Assembly: GCA_023853785.1 (NCBI GenBank)
Contig: JAJIRX010000648.1
Span: forward strand, 620,001 to 684,000
Length of the DNA: 64,000 nucleotides
Direction of reading: 5' to 3'
Origin: Psilocybe azurescens
Taxonomy: Eukaryota; Basidiomycota; Agaricomycetes; Agaricales; Agrocybaceae
Part shown: positions 34,884 to 46,014 of the stretch, one piece after another
Position numbering within the stretch: the stretch's first letter is position 1
How the letters are laid out: each line of letters begins with the position of its first letter
Notes under the pieces: model-generated
Seen by the model: only the letters and a program-made list of their open reading frames with translations
Told to the model about the DNA's origin: nothing
The model's database searches: none
Translations under genes and position numbers: made by a program

Positions 34884-36632
34884 TTAATAGTATATTGAAG
34901 AATATTCGTCGGTATACAAGATCTCCGGGGAATATTCACTGTCACTCTCGTACGTATGTTCTTCTTCATCGTCGGTGAAGAATTCTTCTACTCCATCCCA
35001 TTCAACATCAACAACCACCTCTCGAAAAAGACACACATTGTGCGATGAAATACGAATGCAAGATTTGATCTTTAGATTTTGCACTTCTGCACCGTGCTCA
35101 TATCTCCAAATAAGACAGTCCAGCAGTCCTTCTGGTGTGATGGTATGTTCGTCAGGGGCATTCAAGTCGAACTGAGTGTCGAATATGGTGATAGAACGAA
35201 GGCTTGGAAAGGATACTGTGTCAATAGTGAACTGATTGGAGGGATCTGAAGACGGTAAAGTGGCTTGCAGTGCCAGTAAATAACCGCCCTTCACTCGGGC
35301 GACCAATGATTCAAGCTTAGGCAATGTCCCAAGAGTTTCCAAGATCGTTTGGGATGATAAACAATTCGTAGTGTCTCGAATGCGCAACTGAGTGACTTCA
35401 TCCAAGGGTAGCTCGTGGAAAACGTCAGTTAGAACCGTTTCAACACTATCCCATACGGGCCCGGTATTGCGCCTTGGAACGGCCAATGACAGAAAAGGAT
35501 TTGGAGGAACTCTGTAAAATTCCCAATTATCTAATTGAATACCAGGGAGTTGAATGCCTCAATTTGTAAACCTGGGCTGCCTGTAGAAAGAAATGGAATA
35601 GATATATCCAACTTGAGTTGCTCTCCGTTCGCTTTTATCGTGGGCGCCATCGAAGAAAGAATGACATTAAAATCAGTGTATTCAGTGTCTTGTTCTTGGT
35701 GGCAAGCGGCTTTGACAATGGCGGTTGGTGGGAAGGTAACGCCTTGCAGAAACATCCGTACTTGTGCCATGCTACATGATATTAATAATTCTTGAAGACG
35801 GCGGAAATGTATTTTTCATTGAACGATGTCGTTTTTTCGATAATCGGTAGAGCATCCTGAAGATCCAAAGTCTCCAACAAAGGCATATTCTTCAAGGCAT
35901 CCCAGAATTGCGTTGTGTTGGGTAGGTGAGATGATGGGATACCATGAAGCTTGAGTTTGGTGAGAGTGTTGTGAAGGTGTGATTTCCAATTGATGGCTAC
36001 GCCTGTAAATTCCAAGCATAGTATACGACCCATCTCACATAGCGATGCATCTGGGACAGCGAAAATAGTATTCTGGCCAGGTTGAATATACATACTTGCG
36101 GGGTTTGCGTGCATAATGAGAGATTCAAGGCATGGGGCGGATTTTGGCATGAGATCGAGTAACTTGGAGGATTCAGGTGACAAAGATATTTTCAACCGAC
36201 ATATCCGGGATGAATGGTGTAAAAAATCTTGGATAATGAATCAGGAGGAGTAGTCAGCCTGCCTCTAAATTCAAAAACGATAGTCAGTTGGGCCATTTTC
36301 GATCTGGATAAACATTCCTCAGTCCAAAGAGGAAATTGCAGAGGCGGGTTGGTCCAAAGCGAGGGTGAGTTGACAGCGACGTCCCGCCAACGGCGGCAGA
36401 CATAGCTGACTTGGATCCATTGCAAGAATTTGTCGTCTCGACTGGCAAAGTGAAAAACCCTGCAGAGAAGCTCAGGAGGGAGTTTTGCAATGGGTACCCA
36501 TCCATTCCTACGGTTCCTCAAAGTTATGATATGTGATTCGTGTTCTCGAATATCTCGGTCAATATCTTGAATCGCTCGTTCTGCATTGGTCTCATTGGTG
36601 AACGGTGGTGAAACTGGCGCAACCAAGCTCAC
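34884..36632 (-). CDS. F-box-like protein with LRR-type body, copy A
   Basis: Predicted substrate receptor of an SCF ubiquitin ligase. The N-terminal coiled segment (DIDRDIREHESHI) leads into the F-box, WVPIAKLPPELLCRVF, then VSYVCRRWRDVAVNSPSLW, the standard agaricomycete F-box-like pattern. A body of degenerate leucine-rich repeats follows (LHHSSRICRLKISL, MPLLETLDLQDALP, FPPTAIVKAAC, FPSLRSITIFD), then an acidic tail FTDDEEEHTYESDSEYS. It parallels copy B to the right segment by segment, so the two are tandem paralogs. The frame is broken at A6 36221-36226, at T5 35812-35816, and again near the intron at about 35540-35510. Each repaired reading aligns with copy B. The breaks may be sequencing errors or real decay. 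Confidence 0.78.
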
Positions 36633-37119
36633 TGCGATAAATTATAATTGGTCAGGTTTACACACAAGATCGCACCAACAAATCGTTGAGGACGTACTTT
36701 TTCCCCGTCCGAGTCGATGAGATCTTGACAGACCACAACAAAGTAAACCTGCGAACTGCTTATCAGTGGCACAAAGACAAGTTGACAAAGGGGTTTGTTC
36801 TGATGGGCGCCTAGCACTCAGATCCGAAGTAGGTGTTCATGGTATGTACTGAATGTTTACCCACGACCACGACTCATGTGATCAACTCAGTGGCAGAGAA
36901 CTCCGAATATCGAGAATTGCCAGGACAAGATTGAAGACAAACACCTCGGGTTGGCTTTCAGATTGGTATGGTCTCATTGAAGGATTCTATCAAGGTTGAA
37001 GATGATTAAGTAATATTCATCATCGTAAAATGAAAAGACGAATGTCTCGGAACCAGAATTGGATAGATATCACATATGTACTAATAAGCGACGTCGCATT
37101 CAACGACAAACCACGGATA

Positions 37120-38891
37120 TTAGAAAGGAATATAAAAGTCGTACACCATATCATCCGAGTCAAATTCAAAGTCATACTCATACCCATAATCGTCGTAATA
37201 ATCTTCCTCTTCTTCGTCGTCAGTGAAACCCAGTTCAATTCTGTCCCATTCAAAAGTCGGGACAATGTCTTCGAGCCCGGCGGCATCAGCTTGGGTGATT
37301 CGACTACACATCTCCAGCTTGAGCTCTCGCACCTCAACCCCGCGTTTCTTTCTCGATTTGATAGCAGTCTCTAGGGAGTCTAGCGAAACATCGCATTCGA
37401 GATCCACACTGGATAGAGAAATTGAACGTAACGCTGGAAAAGACGCTTGAGCATGGTGTGATCTGGTTGATCTTCGGTTCGGTAAGTTGTCCCCTAGTGC
37501 TCCCACAAAAACCTTTGCTACCGCACCCACAACAGTCACCGCTCGCAATTGACCGAGAGTTCCAAATGTGCCTGTCAGTGTACGTGACGAAACAGCTTGA
37601 TGATTTTGGTCCAGACGTAACGAGACGGTTCCTTGTAGCGGTAATGCGCTGAAAACGTCGACCAATATTTTATCCATTTCCACGGTGTTTATATTTGTGG
37701 TTGATCCGTCGGTGAGCGACATGCTAAACTTCGGGTCCACACTCGACTTCGTAAAATCATCGTCGGATAATACTTCTGAGAATGCACGAAACTTGAGGCC
37801 AGGTGATGGATAAGACGATCGAATGTCTAGGCTACGTATCATCGGTCCACGAGTTTTCTTGGATGTAGAAAGGAATGTGGTCGCCCAAGAAGTAATACCA
37901 GTGAAGTCAAATTTAGTAGTTGTTGTGCCTTTGCAATCAATTTTGACGATGGCCGTTTGGGGGAATGATAAGTACTGTAAAACACCCAGAATCTGTGGCG
38001 TTGTGTCAAGGAATGATAAGACTCGAAGGTGCGACAGATGTATGGGTGATGAACTAGGGGTTAAAGATGTGTCAGGATCTGGAAGGGCATTTGATAAATC
38101 CAATGATTCGAGGAGGGGCATTTTCTGCAAAACGTTCCATAGTTGTATCCTCGTTGGTCGAGCAGTTAGAGGAACGTCGTGAATCTTGACATGAGTGAGC
38201 GATTCGGAGAGCAGCGATTCCCAATTGAATTTGAATCTTGTCAATTCAATTCGACGCAAACGATCGGTCGTGGAAAGTAGCTCAGGAGGGAGGTCACATC
38301 CTGGATCCAGTAGGGGATCGAGACTCTTGCGGACAACAGAGAGGCGAATTATTTCCAAGCGCGGCATGAATTTTGGCATGTCTAAAAACCATTTTTGCAT
38401 GGTGCCACGGTCGACATTCGTTAGACAGAGGCTACGGATCCGTGATGAATGGAAAAGAGCCAAGGATGTCGTATCCCGGAGTGTTCTACCGTATGACGCA
38501 ACCGTGAAATCGACGTCTACATCCAAACTCGCCATTTTGGATCGATCGAGCATTTCTTTCGTCCAGCGACGGTATCCAAGTGGCAGGTTGGACCAAAGAG
38601 AAGGATGGTTCAAAGCAATATTGCGCCACGTACGACATACATAACTGATTTTGATCCATGATAACACAGTGGTGCCATAGTCTGGGGGGCTTGACTCACA
38701 AATCCAAAGATTCGACTAAGCAATTCAGGAGGAAGTTTCGAAATTGGCGCAAATGTATTCCTTCGTGTCTGTAGAGACAAAATGAAACCTTTATGCTTGT
38801 TGACTTCGTCGTCGAGGATCCTAAAAGCCTCTGCCGTAGTCATGTCGTCATCGACGACCGAATATGCAGCTTGATAGTCCATTGGTGGCAT
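37120..38891 (-). CDS. F-box-like protein with LRR-type body, copy B
   Basis: Tandem paralog of copy A. The N-terminus has DDEVNKHKGFILSLQTRRN, then the F-box FAPISKLPPELLSRIFGFV and KISYVCRTWRNIALNHPSLW. The body repeats leucine-rich segments (SSRIRSLCLTNV, MPRLEIIRLSVV, MPLLESLDLSNALP, FPQTAIVKIDC, FPALRSISLSSVDL), and the protein ends in an acidic Asp/Glu/Tyr tail. Length about 590 residues after repair. One base is missing in the G6 run at 38684-38689 (C run on the coding strand) between F-box halves; adding one gives SQAPPDYGTTVLSWIK, which fits the family spacing. The ATG at 38891 is used; a second Met lies three codons on. Its target is unknown. F-box genes of this type are greatly expanded and variable in mushrooms. 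Confidence 0.85.
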
Positions 38892-39118
38892 TCTGATGCA
38901 GGACAGTCAGCATTGGCCACTAAACTCATATAGGGATATCAAAGGAACATACGTTTGGACGTTCGTATGGATACCTCCAATGTGGTATGGCAGGTATGAT
39001 TTATGCAGGTTTTATCGATGTTCGAGTTGTACCCCTGAATATTTGCGGCTTCATTGGCATTATGTAATCCACAGACTGACCACGTCCTTAAGCAAGACGA
39101 ACGAAACCTACGTCGCTC

Positions 39119-40231
39119 ATGGATTCATCAGACTTGTACAACTTAAAGCAACAATTTACTCTCAGTAAATACTCTTGCACCTGAAAGATGCTCAACGTTC
39201 ATAGTTCTCATATTGCTCTCTTTTAGGCGCTTACAGGGCACTGGTGCAAAAGGATTTACCGGATGAATCCTCTCTTCATTACATCCCTGCTCTCATTTAT
39301 AAAGCGCGCTCTTACATTGCTCTCAACGAGCCTAAGTCCGCGCTGAAATTAATTCCGGAGGGATCTGAAAACGTTGCCGTCAAAGCTGTTGCCTCTTTGG
39401 CGCGTTATGTTGGTGCAGCGGGAACGAGTGAGGTGGAATCAGCACTTGAGGAGCTCCGTGATCTATCGGTCGAAATAGAAGGCGACGATGTCGACGGAAG
39501 TGAAAGAGACAAAGCATTGGTAAGGGTTCTTGCCGGTACAGCGTTTGCGCGTGCTGGTGAGATCGAGGAGGCTTTGGAAACGCTGGGTTCTGAGACAGAA
39601 GATCTCGAAGGGTGAGTCAATCTCCTTTTTCCTATGTGCTATCTAATGATGTGGCATAATTGACAGGGTGGCCCTCATAGTGCAAATATCTCTCTCAATA
39701 AATCGACCTGACCTCGCCAAGAAGCAGTTTGATCGATCCAAACGCTGGGCAGAGGACGACCTCTTGTTGCAACTCATCGAATCGACAGTTGGTCTGGCAA
39801 CTGGAAAGGACAACTACTCCAATACGAGCTCATTCTATACCGAACAACTCGGCAACCCATCTTTAACTTCTCCTCATTTATTAACAGCAAGAGGAGTGAC
39901 ACGCATACTGCGGGGCGAAATCCAAGAAGCTAAATCTGATTTAGAAGAATCTCTGCATCAACAAAAGGAGATGCAGAAACGGAAGCTGCATATGCTGTTG
40001 CAGCTGGTTTAGGGGCTTCAAAAAGTCAGAAGCTGATGAAATATGGTCGTATGTATTTACTGTGTGAAGTTCATCTACTTCACAGTTATTCATCGACGTT
40101 TTTACAGGAAATTGGTATCAGAACACCCGTTGCATCCTCTTGTGCAAGATGTGAACCAAAAGGCGGACATGTTTGATCAGTACGCATCAAACTTTACCGT
40201 ACCACCGCAAGCAGGGACAGTGTCTTCGTAG
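39119..40231 (+). CDS. SEC28: Coatomer epsilon subunit
   Basis: COPI coat subunit for Golgi-to-ER vesicle traffic, a TPR-like helical solenoid that binds alpha-COP. Exon 1 (39119-39164) encodes MDSSDLYNLKQQFTL, and exon 2 (39227-39611) continues AYRALVQKDLP, LHYIPALIYKARSYIALNEP and FARAGEIEEALETL. The third exon begins at 39667 with VALIVQISLSINRPDLAKKQ, and the last ends QKADMFDQYASNFTVPP, the typical C-terminus, with stop at 40231. Total about 300 residues, the family size. Two one-base deletions occur close together: A4 at 39963-39966 and A5 at 40020-40024; restoring an A at each gives DAETEAAYAVAAGLGASKKS. It shares a 227-bp divergent promoter with F-box copy B. Confidence 0.9.
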
Positions 40232-41034
40232 GTGCAGGGTCGACATCGTAGTACACACTATACCTAAATATCATGGTTTTCTAAATCAAACGTTTATCCC
40301 ATAATCCCAATTTTTCGGACATCAACCTGTGTTTTGTTGCTCGGAGCCCGTTCATGAAGCATGTCATCATATTCATTTAGTGACTTGTCATAAATTGAAG
40401 TTCAAAACCCTTCCCACGCAGTGGTTAGGAACTCCGGAGTAAGTCATGTTACTGGTTCTTTATCGCTGTTCTGTTTTTGATTTGTGGTTGTAGTTCGCCT
40501 GTCTCGACTGTCGTTTGATCTTGGTGTGAACAACCTCTTTCCGTCTTCTTTGATATGTGGACCCTTCCAAAAATACCATAGCTAAGAATCAGAATAATAG
40601 CCTAACTTTGGCTCAATCGATGTCACATTACCAACACCATCTCAAGACTCTAAGCTCTATTGCTTAACATCTCCAGCCTCAATATCCCGGCCATCTGATA
40701 TCACAGGATTGCTTCTGCAGAGCCTGGAAATTCTGGAACTTTGGAAGCCGAACAATCAACTTGCTACATCTTCGCATCCGGCGTTGAGAAACTCCAAATG
40801 AAAAATTCATTGTTGCTATTGCGGGACATGGCCTATAATCGGGGCTTATTCGCCTTACATGCTTCGGCTGTGGATCGCTCACTAGGTCATTCCCCATACG
40901 GGGCGATCTATCAAAGATAGACTTCATTCGTCCTGTCAATATAGGAATTTGGCATCCGCCCTTACGATGCGAAATGGTATAAATGGACGTCGCCGTTCTC
41001 ACTACTCAGTTTTGCAACCCCCAGCCTTGCAACG
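40232..41034. other. Intergenic region upstream of the Ppo gene
   Basis: About 800 bp with no supported gene. The right end carries a TATA box for the oxygenase gene. Confidence 0.45.
40978..40983 (+). promoter_or_regulatory. TATA box of the Ppo gene
   Basis: TATAAA, 52 bases before the ATG at 41035. A well-placed TATA box suggests an inducible rather than constitutive promoter. Confidence 0.5.
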
Positions 41035-44000
41035 ATGACCACCAAGCGCAGTTCCGTGTTTCGCCTTCCAAGCACCCATTCTGTAAGCGCGTTCACGCTA
41101 TTCCATTCTGTACTGTCTCTGACCAACTATTACAGGCTAATGGCGCTGCTTCTCAATCTAATGGCGCGGCCGCCATTGACAAGGATTTTCAAGCTCCTAA
41201 CAGTGTCAATGCACCAAAAGCTTTGAAGGAGTTGCGCGAGCAGGTAGGTGTTATTGCTTCAGAGTCAATCATTACGATGAGTAATCTGGTTGCATATTCA
41301 GATTAAGAAAGGATTGCCTGTAAACCTCAATACAAGCACTGTGGTATGTTTGTCATGCTTATGTTGATCCCATGGATTCTCACGTATATATGCGACAGTC
41401 TGCGATTATTGATCTCGTCAGACATAAAGAGGCCCTTGACGACAGGAAGCTACTGGTAAGTGGACTTTCTTCATTGTCAGTAATATTGATATCCAATAAT
41501 TTCGTGCATAGCTTGAACATGCGCTTTCGTTTGTTTCGAAGCTGGAGGACGGTCCTTTAGCTCGCACGCTCAAGGATAAAATCGTTCAACTTTGTCAGTA
41601 CTGTTTTTATTATTAAGGCGTACAATCATTCTAATATCGCACCCACAGTATACAACGACCTTAGCCACCCGGCTGCTACGAGCATTAGTAACAAGTATGC
41701 CTGGCGTACTGCCGATGGTTCTTACAACAATATTGACATCCCAGACATGGGCAAGGTATTCTACCTTTATCCTATCGCCAAGGATCATCGTTCATTAATT
41801 TTATAGGCTGGGACACCCTATTCGCGATCTGTCCAACAAAGCCACCCATTACCTCGGAATCAACTTCCTGATGCAGGATTAATCTTTGATACGTAAGTGG
41901 CACCTCCAACGTTCTAATTAATATGGACTCTTATGCGCCCTTCTTTACACAGTCTATTGAGAAGGGAAGGAGTGAGAAATGCTTTCATCTTTTTTTTACT
42001 TTTTTGTTTTGATATTTTCAAGTTTGTAAAACACCCAGGTGGACTCTCTTCTTTGATGTTCTCCTTCGCAGCACTCGTTATTCACAGGTAATACCTCCTT
42101 ATTCTGGTCAATGTTTTTCTATTATAACCAGATATGATCCTTTCTAGCGTGTTCCGCACGTCCCACCGCGACTGGAATATCAATGAAACCTCTTCTTACG
42201 TTGATCTGGCTCCCCTTTACGGAAATAATCAGAAAGAACAGGATCGAATCCGAAAGCGAGACGGATATGGGACTTTGTATCCGGATGTCTTCGCCGAGGA
42301 TAGGTTATTACTTCTTCCCCCTGCTGTCTGTGTTCTGTTGGTTCTCTTCAACCGTAATCACAACGTAAGTTCGCGTCTTTTGTCCGCCCGGCACTAATCC
42401 TAACTTCCCTTATAGTACATTGCGGCCAAACTCTTGGAAATCAACGAAAGAGGAACCTATGTCGATCCAGCCACGGTATCGACGGATGATCCAGCGGCAA
42501 AAGCCAAGATTCTTGCCCAAGAAGAGGAGCTGTTCCAAATTGCGCGTCTCATCAACTGTGGATGGTTTGGCATGGGTATGTTACTTCATACATACTTTTG
42601 CAGTAGCGTTTTATTGATCTTTTTATGAAGTGGTATTCTCCGATTATTTTTCAACTATTCTCGGCCTCGTCAGAGACGGGAGCAGCTGGAGTTTGACGCC
42701 ATTTGATGTCAGCACTATCTTGTTTTGTACAGACAATGCTTAATATTTTAACAGGAAATCAGACTAGACGACCATTCGTGTTTTGAGAGAGGAAAAGGAA
42801 ATCAATGCAGTGTGGAGGTGTGTCTCATGTGGTTGATCGCAATACCTATTGAACAGATGTTTATCTTCTAGTTCAATTGCTTGTATCGCTGGCATGCTAC
42901 AACCAGTCAAGAGGACGAACAATGGACGGGTAAAATATTTAACCAACTATTCGAGGGAAAGCCTTCAGAAGAAGTTACGGTTGACGACTTCAAAACCGCG
43001 GCAGTCAGAGTACAAAAATGCAGCCAGACATAACCCATTGGACATTCGGAGGGTAAGTTCGCAATTTTCAATACAGGTAAGAACAAATCTTGACAGATTA
43101 TACAGCTTGCAGCGAAAAACAGATGGAACCTTCAGCGACGACGATCTCGCCAATATCCTGCACAATAGTACAGAGCATCCCGCTGGTGCCTTCAGGGCTC
43201 GCGGAACCCCATGTAAGTTTTCTTTCTTACAGCACAACTAGCGTCTTTCATTGATTCCTTATGATTAGCCGTCATGCGGCTTAATGAAATGATGGGCATC
43301 GAACAAAATCGCAAGTGGGGCGTCTGCTCTTTGAACGATTTCCGAAAGGTAAATAGGTTCAAAGATGGAATCACTATTGATACTGACAACATTTTAAAGT
43401 ATCTAGGTCTCAAACGTATGTATTAGGCCAGATTCTGTGAACTTTCTCTTACCCGAATCATTACAGCTTTCGCAACATTTTTGGAATGGAATTCCGACCC
43501 CCAGATTGCAGAGGCTGCCGAAAAACTTTATGGTGATATTGACCACCTCGAGCTATATGTTGGTCTGCAAGCGGAAGAAGCGAAGCCTCTTGTTGATGGT
43601 GCAGGCCTCTGCCCAGGTGTGTTTTATGCTGTTATCTACTACTCAATGATCAACTGATAGTCCAATAGGCTATACGATCAGCAGAGCTATTCTGAGCGAT
43701 GCCATCGCCCTTACTCGCGGCGACAGGTTCTTCACCCATGACTTCACCCCTACAATCTCACTGCATGGGGCTTTGCCGATTGTCAAAGGGACCCAAATGC
43801 CTTTGGGTTCGGAAGCACTTTGGGTCGCCTTTTCTTACGCGTCCTTCCAAACAACTTCACAGAGAATAGCATCTATACCTTCTTCCCTCTTATGACCCCA
43901 GAGTCTATGAAGACGAATCTCACCAAACTGGGCGTTGTCGGTCAGTATGACTTGAATCGACCAAAATCGAAATCTTCGACAATCGCTGTTGAGGGACATG

Positions 44001-45858
44001 CTCGTGTATCATCTATTCTCACCAACACGGAGGGCTTCACTACCCCTTACAAACTAAGAGTAGACCGCGTGCTTCGCAATAGCCAAGGGTAAGTCAAAAT
44101 ATCTCCTAGGATACATGGCTAATCATTGTAATATTAGATTTTTCCCTGTCGAGGCAGAACAAGAGCAAAAGGCAATCGCGTCTGTGTTGTCTACGGCTGA
44201 TCTGTCTGACGCAATCGGCGAATACTTCTACTTGTCGACCAAGAAGCTCATCAACGCCAACTCGTACAACCTTGTCGGACAGAAAGTGTCTGGTATAGAT
44301 ATTGTAAGGCAGGTTTTGACGACCGTACCTGTCTATTGGGTTGCGACAGATTTGGTACGCTCCACTTGCAACTCGGAGTAATATGCTTTCTAATCCCTAT
44401 CACTTCAGGCGGGAATTCAGCTGAAAACCACCAAACATAATGGTGTATATACGGCACCAGAATTGTATACCATACTTGGCGAGATCTACGCGTACGCTGT
44501 CCAATCTAATTTTTATCCCATGACCTATTTATGTGGCATTTAGTTTCATTTTCTTGGATGTCGAATCCTCCAAGTTGATGGTCTTGCAGCAGAAAGTAAA
44601 GACTAATGTGCACAAACTGCTGGGGTTGATCAAGGAAAGGCTCGGTGCAACTGTTGGTACAAGGGTATGCTGTTTCTAACTATATACTTTCTATCAACAC
44701 TAAATCAGATAATATAGCTGTCCATTGCAGGCATTGTCGGGACTGTTTCGACAATGTTCTCAAAACCAAGAAGACAGAATATCACGATATTGTCAAACGG
44801 CTGTATGAGCTTGGCCATTCTACTGACCGACTCGCCAACACTATCCTTGCTTTGATGGTTGTTTCTGGCGTGGAGCTCGCCCTGGGTAAGGCCTCATCTT
44901 TCTACACTTCATCTTTTGTCTGATGTCGATGCCATTTTAGCTGCTACCAATGTGGTAAACTTCTACGTCGGCTCTGAACAAGCAGAGGCCCTTTCCAAGC
45001 TGGCAAAATCGGCAGACAAAGACACGCCTTTCAATAGTTATGTCTACGAAGCTTTGCGTTCGTAGTTTTATTGCAATATTTCTAGCCAACCTGTTCATGG
45101 GTTTATTTAGGTCTTGATCCTACTTTCCGAGGTGTTTTCCGTAAGATCATTCATACTCATCCCGCGTCGCAACTTTCAACTAATCAAATATGTCAGGTAT
45201 TTCGAGCAAGGATCAAACCGTCAATGGCCAGGATTTCAAGAAGGGCGATCGGGTATTTTTGAACACAGCTTCTGCTAATGTCGACGTGAGAGGCCCCGCA
45301 CATTATTCACTTACCCTTCTGTTTACATATATCATCTAGGAGAACGTATTCAGCAACCCCAGTGGACTGGATCTGAGTCGCTCTACCAAGGGTAGGCTGT
45401 ACCCTGATGGAGTTTTCAAGTATGCTATATGCTCCGTTTATACGAATAATGTTGTCTAACTTGTTGAAAGGTATCTTGGCGAGGACCTCACTATCAAGGT
45501 AAACCCCCTCTCCTTGTTTGTGAAGCATCTCTGACCTTCGTGTCTTGTTCATAGGTTGTATCTCAAATACTGCGGGGAGTCTTTGAATTTGAGAATATTC
45601 GCCTGGCTCCTGGTCAGTCAGGTGTTCTGCAAAGGTAGTTGCTTCTTAAAAACCATTTGATTTATGATTCTATTATTGACATCTTTGAATAGATTTAAAA
45701 ACCCTAATCGTCTTGAGCTTTGCTATGCTTACCTCGACAATTCTCAACTTTTGTCCCAATGGCCAACTTCTATGTCACTCCAAGTAAGAGAGCCAAGATT
45801 CCTATCGTTTTCTTCCTTTACTCACCTTGCTGCTCAATAGTACGATACCCCGAATTAA
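41035..45858 (+). CDS. ppo: Psi-factor-type fatty-acid dioxygenase (DOX-P450 fusion)
   Basis: Heme enzyme that oxygenates C18 unsaturated fatty acids; family products serve as oxylipin signals and, in mushrooms, as precursors of C8 volatiles. The peroxidase-like DOX half carries FVKHPGGLSSLMF, the distal His in LVIHSVFRT, the family block SSYVDLAPLYGNN, and LYRWHATT with catalytic Tyr and proximal His. The C-terminal P450-like half has YEALRLDPTFRG (ExxR). Where functional linoleate diol synthases have the heme-thiolate Cys, this protein reads DGVFKYLGEDL (about 45407-45488, across an intron): no Cys. The second activity is therefore probably lost and the product may be a hydroperoxide. About 18 short introns; roughly 1,050 residues; stop at 45858 after SLQYDTPN. 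ATG 41035 gives MTTKRSSVFRLPS, a typical Ppo N-terminus. The frame appears intact. Confidence 0.88.
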
Positions 45859-46014
45859 CTGGTTGCTGAAGGATTGTTTACCTATGGAATCGGCTTTTCG
45901 TTTATTCAATGTTTCTTGTGTGTTGCTTACTTGACGAGGTTATGCCATTATTCAAACGATGGGAATGTAAGGCAATCAAATATATGTTCTCTTATATCAT
46001 TTATCATAAACAAT

